A DNA stretch of 64,000 nucleotides from Dokdonella fugitiva (GCF_014138265.1 NZ_JACGXL010000004.1:372001-436000), one strand, 5' to 3'. Positions 36,639 to 46,430 are shown, counted from the stretch's first letter. Made by a program: numbers and translations. The notes: generated by a model not told the origin, from the sequence alone.

Positions 36639-38135
36639 TCAGCGCCCATCGAAGCCGTCGTCGAAGATGAAGGCGGGATCGGTGTCGAGCAGCAGGTCGA
36701 GGTTGGTGACTGCGTTCGGGTAGCCCGACGAGATGTGCAAGGTGCCGAAGCGCAGCGTGTTGTTGCCGTCGACGAGTTCGGACAGCGGCACGTCGATCGC
36801 GTGGTTGTAGCCGCCGGTCTGCCCCGGTGAATCGAGCATCGCGACTTCGCCCGGCGTGAACGCGCGCTCGTGCGCGGGATGGCCGTTGAGCTGCCAGCGC
36901 AGGCGGCCCGTACCGAGGCGGATGCCGTCGATGTCGTAACCCTGGTAATAGCCGTTGAAGACGAGCCGCGCGCGCGTCGCGTGGCGCAGCGACACCGCGC
37001 GGAACACGAGCGGGTCGCCGAGCGCGCCCACGCCGTCGGGGATCACGTAGCCGAGGCTGAGGCCGGGATGTTCGATCACGTTGATCACGCCGGGCGGAAA
37101 TTCGTCGGTGGTCGTGAACGTGTGCGGGACCTCCGAAGCCGGCACCTCGTACTCGCGCGTGCCCGGCAGCACCGGGCCGTCGAAGCCGATGTTGTCCCAG
37201 TACGTGTTCCACGAGCGCAGCGGTCGCGGCAGGTCGCCGAACGTGATGCCGTACTTCCAGGTCGCGTGGTTGTGCGCGATCAGCGAGACGTAGCCGCGCG
37301 TGAACGGCAGCGGCGTCGCGAACGTGTCGACGCGCCGGCTCACGAGCGGGCCGAACGTGACGCCGTCGGCCGACGGTTCCGAGGTGAGCACCTCGATCTG
37401 CTGCGTCGACAGGCGCAGCTCGACGCGGCAGAGGTGGCCGCGCTGGCGCGGCACGTCGCTCGACGTGCCGGGCAGGTCCGTCATCGCATGGTCGCGCACG
37501 TCGTGCACTTCGATCGGGCTGCCGAGGAACACGACGACGACGCCGTTGCGCGGGTTCGGACCGCGGCCGTTGACGTCCCACGTCGGCGCGGGCGACGGAT
37601 CCTCGCTGACCACGACACTCGTGTAGCCGAGCAGGAAGTTCGAGGCGAGGTCGGTGTCGAACACGATGCGACCGGTGCGGTTCGCGAAGTCGAACGGCTG
37701 GCGGATGCGGTACGCATTGCTGCCGTAGTTCTGCGAGCCGACCGCGGTCATGAGGTAACGACTCTGGATCGGCGGCGACGGATCGCAGACGAGCGTGTCG
37801 CGTGTCGGCATGAGCAGACCCGTGACGTCGGCGCGGCACGGCGGCGGCTCTTCGGGGATCAGGCCGAACTCCGCTTCCCACACCCAGAACGTGACGCCGT
37901 CGCCCGTCGACAGCGATGGTGCGTAGCGCGTCGCGCTGAAATGGGTGCGGCTCAGTTCGACGCCGCGACCGCGGTCCCACGCCGGCGCGGGTCCCTGCTC
38001 GAACGTTTCGCAGAACGCGGGCTGCGCGAGCGGGCACGTGGCCGCATCGGCGGCGGCGCCGGCGAACAGCAACGATGCGCCGATGCACGCACGGTGCACT
38101 CGCCGAGCGTGGCGACGGGTTCGATGACCGCGCAT
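36639..38135 (-). CDS. secreted concanavalin-like / multi-domain protein
   Basis: 498 residues with an export signal (ACIGASLLFAGAAADAA). It opens with PAFCETFEQGPAPAWDRGRG, the usual first strand of a jelly-roll (LamG/polysaccharide-lyase-like) domain, and continues with FWVWEAEFGLIPEEP, QPFDFANRTGRIVFDTDL and NHATWKYGITFGDLP. A second beta domain (about 330-480) precedes the end, PAFIFDDGFDGR, the shared tail. The ATG at 38135 follows GGGGAG. Likely an extracellular glycan-binding protein; substrate unknown. Confidence 0.7.
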   Translation of the reverse strand: MRGHRTRRHARRVHRACIGASLLFAGAAADAATCPLAQPAFCETFEQGPAPAWDRGRGVELSRTHFSATRYAPSLSTGDGVTFWVWEAEFGLIPEEPPPCRADVTGLLMPTRDTLVCDPSPPIQSRYLMTAVGSQNYGSNAYRIRQPFDFANRTGRIVFDTDLASNFLLGYTSVVVSEDPSPAPTWDVNGRGPNPRNGVVVVFLGSPIEVHDVRDHAMTDLPGTSSDVPRQRGHLCRVELRLSTQQIEVLTSEPSADGVTFGPLVSRRVDTFATPLPFTRGYVSLIAHNHATWKYGITFGDLPRPLRSWNTYWDNIGFDGPVLPGTREYEVPASEVPHTFTTTDEFPPGVINVIEHPGLSLGYVIPDGVGALGDPLVFRAVSLRHATRARLVFNGYYQGYDIDGIRLGTGRLRWQLNGHPAHERAFTPGEVAMLDSPGQTGGYNHAIDVPLSELVDGNNTLRFGTLHISSGYPNAVTNLDLLLDTDPAFIFDDGFDGR

Positions 38136-38258
38136 GCGCACTCCCCAGGCCGCCGGTTCGCCGGCATTGTCGGAGCGCGCGCGTGCGTGTTTGCTCGACC
38201 GCTTCGCAGTTCGCACGATCGGCCTCGCGTCGTCGACGCGACACCGCGGCCACCGCGG

Positions 38259-38885
38259 CTAGTCACACCGCCGCGCGACGACGGTCTGGCCCTTGACGAC
38301 GGTCTCGCCCGGCACCCCGCAGAACCGCGGCGTGCGTTCACGCTGCGCCGCGTCGTTGTCGCGCAGGAAGCCGCCGGCGTCGATCGGATCGGGTTGCGCC
38401 GGCCGCGCGATTTCGAAGTGCACGTGGTCGAGCATCGCGCAACCGACCGCGCCTTCGTCGCCGAGGTAGTCGCCGGCCTGCACGGCGTCGCCGACCTTGC
38501 GATGCGCGCGGCCGGTCACCGAACCTTTCGCCAGATGCGAGTAGTTGCTCCATTCGCCGTTCGCATGCTCGATCCAGACGTAATTGTTGTGGCAGTCCTT
38601 CGCCGCGCGGCCGGACTGTTGTTCGCCGTACCCGTCCTGGATCGCGACGATGCGACCGGCCGCGGCGGCGACGACGCGGTACGGCGCCTTGCCCTCGACC
38701 GCGAACAGGTCGACGCGACCGGGCGGGCGATGCGTCGTCGCGTCGTCGAACACCTTCACGCGCGTGCCGTCGGCGAACGGCAAGCGATAGCGCCCTTCAC
38801 TCGCTTCACCCGGCGCTCCCGCCGACGCCTGCACCACGGCGGCAGCACTCGTGCAGGCGAGCAGTATCCTCGCGGCCCGGTTCAT
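38259..38885 (-). CDS. M23 (LytM) family peptidase-like protein
   Basis: 208 residues with a signal peptide (ARILLACTSAAAVVQASAGA). YRVVAAAAGRIVAIQDGYGE, NNYVWIEHANGEWSNYSHLAKGSV and GDYLGDEGAVGCAMLDHVHFEI are LytM motifs, the last holding the HxH zinc ligands. The first zinc region reads HRPPGRVDLFAV, where the usual H-x(n)-D spacing is altered, so catalysis is uncertain. Periplasmic or secreted cell-wall enzyme or its relative. GGAGG lies before the ATG. Confidence 0.8.
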   Translation of the reverse strand: MNRAARILLACTSAAAVVQASAGAPGEASEGRYRLPFADGTRVKVFDDATTHRPPGRVDLFAVEGKAPYRVVAAAAGRIVAIQDGYGEQQSGRAAKDCHNNYVWIEHANGEWSNYSHLAKGSVTGRAHRKVGDAVQAGDYLGDEGAVGCAMLDHVHFEIARPAQPDPIDAGGFLRDNDAAQRERTPRFCGVPGETVVKGQTVVARRCD

Positions 38886-39040
38886 CGTGGGTCCTCCAGC
38901 GGCTCTCGATAGGTCGCTTACGAGCGTGCGGGCGGACCGCTGAACCGCGCCGATCCACGCCGGCCCCATCGACGCGACGCGCGCTGCGATGCGTCATCGA
39001 TCGCGACCGCACCGTCACCGGTTTCCCAACTGAACGTGCG

Positions 39041-39046
39041 TATACT
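39041..39046 (+). promoter_or_regulatory. possible -10 box TATACT
   Basis: TATACT lies 33 nt before the ATG at 39079, standing out in a GC-rich gap. No clear -35 partner could be named. Confidence 0.4.
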
Positions 39047-39078
39047 CCACCGGCCAGTCGAGTCCACAGGGGGAATCG

Positions 39079-39393
39079 ATGCACCCGTCCACTACGCGCC
39101 CGGGCGGGCGCGGGCGCCTGCTTGCGTCCGGCCTCGCCCTCGCGCTCGCCGCACTGCTCGTGTCGCCGGCTTCAGACAGCCGCGCGGGCACGCCGACCTA
39201 TTCCATCGACTTCCATCGCGTCGGTTCCGGCGCTGCGCGGCTGCGCGGTGCGTGCTACCGCCTCGCCGGCAGCGTCGGCGAAGCCGCGCCCGGCTATTCG
39301 AGCGGGCCGACGATGGAAGTGGTCTCCGGTTTCTGGGCCGCCGCGGGCAATCCGCCGGACCAGATGTTCTTCAGCGGATTCGAGGGGTGCTGA
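39079..39393 (+). CDS. small secreted protein ending FFSGFEGC
   Basis: 104 residues with a signal peptide ([24 protein letters not shown]). The mature part ([40 protein letters not shown]) resembles small partner proteins commonly found before collagen-like or repeat proteins. It ends FFSGFEGC, a version of the shared tail with a terminal cysteine. Its stop is two bases before the ATG of the collagen-like gene, so the two are surely co-translated. Confidence 0.75.
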   Translation: MHPSTTRPGGRGRLLASGLALALAALLVSPASDSRAGTPTYSIDFHRVGSGAARLRGACYRLAGSVGEAAPGYSSGPTMEVVSGFWAAAGNPPDQMFFSGFEGC

Positions 39394-39395
39394 CG

Positions 39396-41057
39396 ATGAA
39401 ACGTTGCCTGTCCGTGCTGTTCGCGCTCGTGCTCGCCGGCCTGCTGCACGGCGTCGTCGCCGCGCCGCTCGCGCCGCAGTCGAGCGCCTTCACCTACCAG
39501 GGCCAACTCAACGCGAGCGGCACGCTCGCCAACGGCACCTACCTCTTCACGTTCACGCTGTTCGACGCCGCGAGCGGCGGTGCGCAGGTGGTCGGCACCG
39601 CGCCGATCCAGCAGTCGATCGTCGTCGTCGACGGCCTGTTCACGACCGACCTCGACTTCGGCGCGGTATTCAACGGCACGCAGTACTGGCTCGAGATCAA
39701 GGTCGGCACGACGCTCGCGAACCAGGAAACGCTGGCCGGGCGCCAGGCGGTGTCCGCGGTACCGGTCGCGCAGTATTCGCTCAATCCCGGACCTGCGGGG
39801 CCTCCCGGCGCGCCAGGCCCCGCGGGGCCGGCGGGACCGCAAGGTCCGGTGGGCCCGGCCGGCCCGCAAGGCGATGCGGGCGCCGTCGGCCCGGCCGGAC
39901 CGCAAGGCGCGACGGGCGCGGCAGGCCCAGCGGGTCCGCAAGGCGATACCGGCGCGATCGGTCCGCAAGGTCCGCAGGGCGCGACCGGCGCGATCGGCCC
40001 ACAAGGTCCGCAGGGCGCGACCGGTCCGATCGGTGCGACCGGCCCGCAAGGAGCGACGGGACCGGCCGGCGCCGCCGGTGCGACGGGCGCGCAAGGGCCG
40101 CAAGGCGTGCAAGGCGCGACGGGCGCGACCGGAGCCACCGGTCCCGCGGGCGCCACCGGTGCGACGGGCCCGCAAGGCCCGGCCGGCGTCGCCAACGTCT
40201 ACGGTGACGGCTCCGACGGTGCGGGTTCGTTCGCGACGGTCGACTGGACCTCGGCGCCGCCCGCGAGCACGTTGCAGTTCACGACCCTCAGCGTGACCGG
40301 CAACCTCACCGTGCCGAGCGGCATGGTGATCCGCGCGACCGGCAACGTCACGATCAGCGGGCAGATCCTCGTCGCGACGAACACGAACGCGGGCACCGGC
40401 ATCGGCAGTTCGGCGGCCGTGCTCGGCAACAACAACGTCGGCGTCGGCGGCGGCGCGGCGAGCCCGCTGTTCGCGCGCCTCGGCGTGAGCCCCGGCCCCG
40501 CCGGCGGCGGCATCGGCCCGTTCGTCAACAGCGGCGTGCAGAACCCGGCCGGCGGCGGCGGCACCGTGGTCATCATCGCCGGGGGCACGATCACGATCAG
40601 CGGCGGCGGAGCGATCCGCGCGGACGGTGCGGTCGGCACGGCCGCGATCGCGTCGACGAGCAACGGCGGCGGCGGCGGTGGCGGCGGCATCGTCATCCTC
40701 GCCTCGAAGACCGGCATCACCAACAGCGGCACGATCAGCGCGGCCGGCGGCAAGGGCGCGGACGCGCTCGCCGGCGCGACCGGCTCGGCCGCGTCCGGCG
40801 GCGGCGGCGGCGGTGTCGTCAACCTGCTCGCACCGACGATCACGGCCGGTTCGACCAACGTCGGCGGCGGCGCCGCCGGTGCCGGCACGAACAGCAATGC
40901 GAACACCGCCTTCGGCGGCGGCGGCGGCGGTTCCGCCGGCGCCGGCGGCAACAGCGGCAACATCGGCACGAACGCGACCGCCGGCGGCAACGGCAGCCTC
41001 TTCACGAAGATCACGAGCGATCCGTCGCCGCTGTTCGTCTCGCCGGTGCATCGCTGA
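39396..41057 (+). CDS. collagen-like secreted protein
   Basis: 553 residues with a signal peptide ([20 protein letters not shown]). An N-terminal beta domain ([26 protein letters not shown], about residues 30-125) leads into 45 uninterrupted collagen Gly-X-Y triplets (about 132-266), then a C-terminal glycine-rich beta region ([24 protein letters not shown]), again rich in repeats. A trimeric fibre is likely. Unlike its partner at 39079 it lacks the tail, ending PVHR. Extracellular fibre or stalk; role unknown. Confidence 0.85.
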   Translation: MKRCLSVLFALVLAGLLHGVVAAPLAPQSSAFTYQGQLNASGTLANGTYLFTFTLFDAASGGAQVVGTAPIQQSIVVVDGLFTTDLDFGAVFNGTQYWLEIKVGTTLANQETLAGRQAVSAVPVAQYSLNPGPAGPPGAPGPAGPAGPQGPVGPAGPQGDAGAVGPAGPQGATGAAGPAGPQGDTGAIGPQGPQGATGAIGPQGPQGATGPIGATGPQGATGPAGAAGATGAQGPQGVQGATGATGATGPAGATGATGPQGPAGVANVYGDGSDGAGSFATVDWTSAPPASTLQFTTLSVTGNLTVPSGMVIRATGNVTISGQILVATNTNAGTGIGSSAAVLGNNNVGVGGGAASPLFARLGVSPGPAGGGIGPFVNSGVQNPAGGGGTVVIIAGGTITISGGGAIRADGAVGTAAIASTSNGGGGGGGGIVILASKTGITNSGTISAAGGKGADALAGATGSAASGGGGGGVVNLLAPTITAGSTNVGGGAAGAGTNSNANTAFGGGGGGSAGAGGNSGNIGTNATAGGNGSLFTKITSDPSPLFVSPVHR

Positions 41058-41077
41058 GGCGATCGCAAGGCGCATGA

Positions 41078-41105
41078 TGCACGGCCGGCGACCGCCGGCC
41101 GTGCA
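41078..41105 (+). terminator. hairpin after collagen-like gene
   Basis: A perfect 12-bp stem (41078-41089 with 41094-41105) and 4-nt loop GACC, 20 nt after the stop. Likely terminates the two-gene unit. Confidence 0.6.
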
Positions 41106-41259
41106 AGGGGAATCGGCGCGCGCGGCCTCGTCCAGGCACCGGGCGGGTTCGCGCGACGCGATGCGGATGCACGCAATTCCGGTTCCGCTTGATCCCGGTC
41201 AAGGCACGCGGCACGCGCGAGGAGGACGCTGGAGTCCTCTCCTTCGACGGGGCAACGCC

Positions 41260-41829
41260 GTGGACATCAAGGACGCGATCTACCATCGCCGGGCCGAGCG
41301 CGCGTACACGAGCGAGGCGGTCGACGAATCCGTGCTGCGCGAGCTCATCGACGCAGCGGTGCAGGCGCCGAGCGCGATGAACGCGCAGTCGTGGACGTTC
41401 TGCATCGTGCGCGATCCGACGATGCTCGCCGACATCGCGACGCGCGCGCGCGAGCACATGCTCGCGAACACGCCGGCCGGGCTGCTCTCGCATCACGTGG
41501 ACACGGTCCTGCACGACGCGAACTTCGACATCTTCTACGGCGCACCGGCGCTCGTGCTGATCTGCAGCACGACGGACCATCCGTGGGCGGTCGAGAACTG
41601 CGCGCTCGCCGCGGAAAACCTCATGCTCGCCGCGCACGCCGCGGGCCTGGGCACGTGCTGGATCGGCTTCGCGCAAGCGTGGCTGCGCAGCGCCGAGGGC
41701 AAGGCGTTCCTCAACATCCCGTCCGAGATCCGCCCGGTCGCACCGATCATCGTCGGCCACCCGGCCGGCACGGCGAGCGTGGTGCCGCGCAAGCCCGCGG
41801 AGATCCGCTGGTTCGGCGCGGACCGCTGA
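41260..41829 (+). CDS. nitroreductase family protein
   Basis: 189 residues, cytoplasmic. YHRRAERAYTSEAVDESVLRELIDAAVQAPSAMNAQSW carries the FMN phosphate-binding Arg pair and the S-x-x-N-x-Q motif, and LMLAAHAAGLGTCWIGFAQ the second FMN region. Such enzymes reduce nitroaromatics, quinones or flavins with NAD(P)H. GTG at 41260 is chosen because homologues start at this point; a longer start at 41161 is possible. Confidence 0.85.
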   Translation: MDIKDAIYHRRAERAYTSEAVDESVLRELIDAAVQAPSAMNAQSWTFCIVRDPTMLADIATRAREHMLANTPAGLLSHHVDTVLHDANFDIFYGAPALVLICSTTDHPWAVENCALAAENLMLAAHAAGLGTCWIGFAQAWLRSAEGKAFLNIPSEIRPVAPIIVGHPAGTASVVPRKPAEIRWFGADR

Positions 41830-41909
41830 GCGCACCCGCCGCGAACACGCAACGACGAGCCGGGGCCGTGCTCTTCCTTCTATCATCGGCATGCCCTTGG
41901 AGGCTGCCG

Positions 41910-42386
41910 ATGAACATCCAGCCCGTTGCCGCGTTTCGACCAAGCCTCGCCCGCATCGCGGCCGCCGTCGCGCTAACGTACGCGTGCACGGCGGCGGCCG
42001 GGCAGCCATTGCTCACGTTCGTGCCGCTCACGCCGACGACGCTCGTACTGCCGGTCGACGGCGAGGCCTCGGTGCAGTACGCCGTGACGAACCCGTCCGT
42101 ATCGCCGCGCACGTTCGTGATCACGCCGATCGCCGGCGTCGACATCGATACTGCGGGTGGCCACTGCGCCGATCCGTTCGTGCTCGCGTCGCACCAGTCG
42201 TGCACGCCCGCGCTGCACCTGGTCGGCAGCGCGATGGGCGGCGACATCGACGGCGGTCCCGTGGCCTGCGTCGACGGCAATCCGCTGCAGTGCTGGCAGC
42301 CGTCGCCGGTCGACCAGTTGCACGTCACGCTCGTCGACGACGTCGTGTTCGCGGACGGCTTCGAGATCGCGCCGCTGTCGGCGTAG
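41910..42386 (+). CDS. small secreted protein with shared tail
   Basis: 158 residues with a signal peptide (IAAAVALTYACTAAAG). The mature chain, FVPLTPTTLVLPVDGEASVQYAVTNPSVSPRTFVITPI, resembles an Ig-like or DUF11-type fold, followed by CADPFVLASHQSCTPALHLVG with paired cysteines. The tail VVFADGFE is followed by IAPLSA. GGAGG precedes the ATG at 41910; a possible -10 (TATCAT) is at 41881-41886. Confidence 0.7.
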   Translation: MNIQPVAAFRPSLARIAAAVALTYACTAAAGQPLLTFVPLTPTTLVLPVDGEASVQYAVTNPSVSPRTFVITPIAGVDIDTAGGHCADPFVLASHQSCTPALHLVGSAMGGDIDGGPVACVDGNPLQCWQPSPVDQLHVTLVDDVVFADGFEIAPLSA

Positions 42387-42469
42387 TCACTTCGTCGCCC
42401 GAACGCGCGTGCAGGCGGCGCAGTATCGATGCTCTGATCCAGTCCCCTCCGATCCACCGCAACGACGCC

Positions 42470-42664
42470 TTCGAACCGCCGAGCGATGGTCGGCGCTTCG
42501 GTGCCCGCGACGAGCGGCACGCCCGCATCGGCCATCGTCTTGACGAAGCGCCGCAGGAACTCGAGTCTCGCGCCGAGCGTGCCTTCGTGCGCGCCGTAGT
42601 CGGCGCGGCGCCTCTCGATCCGTCGCGCGGGCGGGAGACAGCGCACCTCCGGCGCGCGCCGCAT
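42470..42664 (-). pseudogene. amidohydrolase fragment
   Basis: In the 414-nt gap between two plus-strand genes, the minus strand encodes LEFLRRFVKTMADAGVPLVAGTEAPTI, which reads like the metal-site region of imidazolonepropionase-type amidohydrolases (AGVPLLAGTDAP). Neither the rest of the enzyme nor a start or ribosome site is present, and the frame soon loses similarity. Probably a decaying remnant. Confidence 0.45.
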
Positions 42665-42800
42665 GGTGCGCGGAATATCGGGCCGTCCCTACTGCTCGGC
42701 GATGGCCGCGTGGGTGCGCAGATCCTGCCGCATCGAGACAACGGACGTCGTCCCCGCTACCCTCGGACCTTCCGCGACGTCGCATGCCCGCGAGGGAAAG

Positions 42801-43370
42801 ATGACCTTTGAGGAAATGCAGAAGGATTTCATCGTGCGTCGCAAAGGCTCGCTGGCGCTGCCGATCACCGGCGTCATCGCCTACTCGAGTGCGGCGTTCG
42901 CGAGCCTGGTGGTGCCCGCTCCGCACCACAACCTCGTGCTCGCCCTCTGCTTCTGGATGATCATGCCCGTCGGCCTGCTCATCGGCCGCTTGCGCGGCGA
43001 GGAAATGCGCACGCGAAAGGACAACCCCTTGTTCGATCTCTCCGCCAAGGCGCGCGTGATGGCGCTGTCGACATGGGCCATCCATATCCCGGTCTGGATC
43101 TACGCGCCATCGCTGTTCCCGATCACGGTGGGGATCGGCTTCGCCTTGCACTGGGTCATCTTCTCGTGGACGACCGGGCATCCGGTCGGCTTCGTCCACC
43201 TCGCGATGCGCATCGCGTTCGTGCTCGCTGCGTGGCACCTGTTCCCCGCGAACAGGGTGGGCGCGGTCGCCGCCGGCATCGTATTGGCCTATGCGATATC
43301 ACTGGTGCAACTGTGCACGATCGACTGGCGCACACGCTTCGATTTGAAGCAGGATCCCCGATGGGCCTGA
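42801..43370 (+). CDS. inner membrane protein, DUF7010-like
   Basis: 189 residues. A charged start (MTFEEMQKDFIVRRKGSLALP) precedes five or so membrane segments (VIAYSSAAFASLV, LVLALCFWMIMPVGLLIG, WAIHIPVWIYAPSLFPITVGIGFALHWVIF, MRIAFVLAAWHLFP, AVAAGIVLAYAISLVQL). The pattern D-F-x-R-R-R/K then membrane helices resembles DUF7010 proteins; function unknown. GAGGG precedes the ATG. Confidence 0.6.
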   Translation: MTFEEMQKDFIVRRKGSLALPITGVIAYSSAAFASLVVPAPHHNLVLALCFWMIMPVGLLIGRLRGEEMRTRKDNPLFDLSAKARVMALSTWAIHIPVWIYAPSLFPITVGIGFALHWVIFSWTTGHPVGFVHLAMRIAFVLAAWHLFPANRVGAVAAGIVLAYAISLVQLCTIDWRTRFDLKQDPRWA

Positions 43371-43449
43371 GGCCAGGTTGTCCGATTCCGCGTGCGGATC
43401 GCCGGGGCGATGCGTCGATCCGCGCCGTCGCGACGGTGTGCGGCGACAA

Positions 43450-44630
43450 CTAGTCGTAGTCGGGCAGGACGATGTCGTCGCGCAGATCGCGGCCGATGAG
43501 GTAATCCGCGACCGCGGGGATGCGCAGCAGGCGCGTGAGTGCATCGCGCACGCGCACGCCGATCGCGGTCCTCGGCGCGAACGACGAGGCGAGGCGGACG
43601 GCAGTCGCCTGCTTGGCGGCGAGGAATGGCCGCAACAACGCCTCGTAGCGCGCGAACGCTGCGGCCGTGTCGCCGCCGCAGCGGCCGAGTTCGCCGGCGA
43701 GCACGTAGGCTTCGGTCATCGCGAGCCCGGTGCCCTCGCCCGCGAGCAGCGATACGCACGCCGCGGCATCGCCGAGCAGCGCGACACGCCCTTTCGTCCA
43801 CGCCGGCATGCGGATCTGGCTGACGCGGTCGAAGTAGACCTCGGCCACGCCCTGCAGCGCGTCGAGGATCGCCGGGCATTCCCAGCCGACGTCGGCGAAC
43901 ACGTTGGTGAGCACGCGCTTGCGTTCGGCGTCGTTCGACGGCTCCCGCTCGCGCAGGTGTTCGTCGGCGACACGAACAGGAACAGCGTGCGGTCATCGCG
44001 CATGGAGAAGCGCGACACCTGCTTGCCGGCGACGCCATGGCTGACGTAGACCAATTCTTCGCGCGGGCGGTAGCCGACCGCGTCGAAGGCCGCGACGTGG
44101 TAACCGAGCGGCACCTCGAGGACATCGTCGTCGCCCAACGCGAGCGCGCGCACGCGCGAATGCAGTCCGTCCGCACCGACGACGAGGTCGAAATCGCGTG
44201 CGGCGGCGCGTTCGAAGCGCACGCGCACGCGATCGGCGTCCTCGTCGATGCCGGCGATCGAATCGCTGAACAGCGTTTCGACCTTGCCGTCGAGTGCGGC
44301 GAAGATCGTCGCGGCGAGGTCGCTGCGCCGTACGCTCGTGAACCGATCGCCGGTGAGCCGAGTGAACACGTCGACGTCGAAGCCGCCGCGGCGGCGGCCG
44401 TGTGCGTCGACATAGCGCACCTCGCGGACCTGGTAGCCGAATCGACGCACGTCCGACAGCACGCCCATCCGTTCGGCGATGTCGTAGCCAAGCCCCCAGA
44501 AGTCGATGACGTAGCCGCCCTGGCGCAGCCGCGGAGCCTGTTCGACGAGGACGACCTCGTGGCCGGCACGCTGCAACCACCAGGCCAGCGTCGATCCGGC
44601 GATACCCGCTCCGTTGATCGCGATGCGCAT
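43450..44630 (-). pseudogene. FAD-dependent monooxygenase disrupted by a single frameshift
   Basis: About 390 residues if repaired. RIAINGAGIAGSTLAWWLQRAGHEVVLVEQ is the FAD-binding GxGxxG motif, VVGADGLHSRVR the DG motif, and RVALLGDAAACVSLLAGEGTGLAM the second FAD-phosphate GD motif: an aromatic hydroxylase/TetX-type flavoprotein. After TLFLFVSPTN the frame breaks near 43963-43968; the expected EHLREREPSNDAERKRVLTNV continues in another frame and runs to 43450. Inferred loss of one base (or gain of two). Cytoplasmic; substrate unknown. Confidence 0.8.
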
Positions 44631-44827
44631 GCGCTGCTTCGCCCCGGTCTGCATGGACGACGCACGAGTATCGAAGGCAGCATGCAACCTCGCATGAATG
44701 CGCGACTCGAACGCGCGAGTCGGCTGCGCGTTGCCAACGGCGCATGATGGCGATACCGTCGGATCCACATGGGCGCGGGCGCGATCGGCGCTCGCGTGAT
44801 GCAGTCGCGATCCACGAGGGAACGATC

Positions 44828-45196
44828 ATGACGAACGAAGCGAGCACGACGCCACGTGCAGCCGCCGACTGGACGGTCGCCGGCGTGCAGACCGCCACCG
44901 GTGTCGAGGGGCGCGCGCGCGTGGAAGTCCTCGTGCGCGGCAAGTACACCGGCAGCGTCGACCGCGGCAGCGGCGTGGACCAGCTGCGCGTCGCGGTGTG
45001 GGACGACGGGCAGGAGAAGGACTTCAAGGTCGTCGACATCCCGCTCGGCACGACGGCCGCGCTCAGCGTGCGCCTCGGCTTCGACGGCCTCTACGCGGTC
45101 GTCGCCGACGGCATCGGCGTCACCGTCAGCGTCGGCTCGGATGCGGGCGGGGAACACGTGTTCCACCTCGATCCGTTCTTTCCCGCGAAGGGCTGA
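44828..45196 (+). CDS. small soluble hypothetical protein
   Basis: 122 residues without a signal peptide. A beta-rich sequence, RARVEVLVRGKYTGSVDRGSGVDQLRVAVWDDG, then DIPLGTTAALSVRLGFDGLYAVVADGIGVTVSV. No known domain. The ATG at 44828 has GAGGG upstream. It is followed by a strong hairpin. Confidence 0.55.
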   Translation: MTNEASTTPRAAADWTVAGVQTATGVEGRARVEVLVRGKYTGSVDRGSGVDQLRVAVWDDGQEKDFKVVDIPLGTTAALSVRLGFDGLYAVVADGIGVTVSVGSDAGGEHVFHLDPFFPAKG

Positions 45197-45221
45197 GGGT
45201 GCGGGCGATCTGCTTGCGTGT

Positions 45222-45248
45222 CGACGAAGCCGTGAGACGGCTTCGTCG
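45222..45248 (+). terminator. intrinsic-terminator-like hairpin
   Basis: CGACGAAGCCG (45222-45232) pairs perfectly with 45238-45248 around the loop TGAGA, 25 nt past the stop at 45196. A short G-T-C-G-T-T follows. It may also serve the convergent gene ending at 45333. Confidence 0.6.
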
Positions 45249-45332
45249 GTCGTTCTGCGCAGCTCATGCCGGAGCCTAACTTCCGCATGCGAACGCAACG
45301 AAGAGCGGTACACCTCGTTGCGTTTGCGCGCA

Positions 45333-46430
45333 CTATCGATCCGCACAACCAGTGTTGGCACTCATGCGGACATTCGTGAGGGTTCCCGTGACCATGTAGC
45401 ACGAGTTACCAACGAGGGCTCCTTTCGCGGCGGCGGAAAAATTGACCACGCCTTGAATGTGCGAGTTGCTGATTTTTAGGATCGCCGTCGCATCTTCCAC
45501 GCTGACCAGGTTCAGTCCGTTGCTTTCCGCCCACATCCAGGCGTCGCTGATGCTCAGGCGCGAACCGGTACCCGTATTGAGTATCCTGAACGCCGCATAC
45601 CCCGGGGTTTGGGAAGGGTCGCCGCTGAAGCCGATACCCGAGATCGTGACGTAGGACGCCGAGCCCACTTCGATGTATGGCGTGCGTGTTTCCCAGTCCT
45701 GTATTTGAGTCAGGTTGAGGATTCGCCCCGCACCATCCGAACTCGAGATGTAGACCGCGGCTGTTCCCGACGTGGCGGTGGTATTCAGGCCCCCGTCAAT
45801 GAAGGTCGCATCGGCGCCGGTCCCACCCGGACCATCGGAAAGAATCACGCGCTGGTACGCGGAGAGGTGAAACTGGTTGAAGCTTACGTTTGCAACGTGA
45901 CCATCCAGATGAACGGCCACGTTCATTCTGGCCGGACTGTTCGACTCGCCTATCACGATGTTGCGCAAGTGCGGGCCGACGAGCAGATCGTTGACGGGAG
46001 TCGTAGTGCCGATGAAGTGGATGCCCTTGTCGAAGTTGTCGATCCGGACATCGGAAACGCTCGAATAGTCGGCAGTCGGCGAGAAGCGGATGGCCTCCGA
46101 TCCCGCAACCGTGCGACCGGGCCCGTAGATGTAGACATCGCGAAGCGCGAGGTTCGTCCTTTGCGTCGACGTGGTGCTTCCGATCAGTATGCAGGGCGCT
46201 GCACCGGTCTGGCACGTGATCTTCGAGGGCATCCCCTGGAGAAGCACGGGAGGGGGCTCGATGGCGCCCGGGCACGTCAGGTTGATCGTCGTGGTGGCGA
46301 CGTAGTTGAGCGGGACGGTGACGCTTCCGCCTCCGGCACAAGCAGCAGCAATGTCGTCATTCAGCGTCGCATGGGCCGTCGACGTGGCGGCGAGTAGTGC
46401 CAGCAGTATCGCGATTGGCTTGTTGCTCAT
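45333..46430 (-). CDS. secreted beta-helix protein of foreign composition
   Basis: 365 residues with a signal peptide (PIAILLALLAATSTAHA). Repeated rungs (RTNLALRDVYIYGPG, SDVRIDNFDKGIHFIG, ASYVTISGIGFSGDP, SRLSISDAWMWAESNGLNLVS) indicate a pectate-lyase-like right-handed beta-helix, as in phage tailspikes and surface glycan-active proteins. Base composition and codon choice (many A/T third positions) differ sharply from all neighbours, and the flanks are A+T-rich. It lacks the IFADGFD tail. Probably acquired horizontally. Confidence 0.75.
   Translation of the reverse strand: MSNKPIAILLALLAATSTAHATLNDDIAAACAGGGSVTVPLNYVATTTINLTCPGAIEPPPVLLQGMPSKITCQTGAAPCILIGSTTSTQRTNLALRDVYIYGPGRTVAGSEAIRFSPTADYSSVSDVRIDNFDKGIHFIGTTTPVNDLLVGPHLRNIVIGESNSPARMNVAVHLDGHVANVSFNQFHLSAYQRVILSDGPGGTGADATFIDGGLNTTATSGTAAVYISSSDGAGRILNLTQIQDWETRTPYIEVGSASYVTISGIGFSGDPSQTPGYAAFRILNTGTGSRLSISDAWMWAESNGLNLVSVEDATAILKISNSHIQGVVNFSAAAKGALVGNSCYMVTGTLTNVRMSANTGCADR

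Noticed and set aside
36374-36670. Reading frames encoding Cys-Ser-Val or Leu-Arg-Val repeats through the 9-bp array
   Set aside because: They are simply the translation of the tandem DNA repeat; no ribosome site, no homologues, and both strands look equally open.
42325-42741. Full minus-strand gene in the 42.4-42.8 kb gap
   Set aside because: Only one short block resembles an enzyme; no start or ribosome site, so recorded as a remnant instead.
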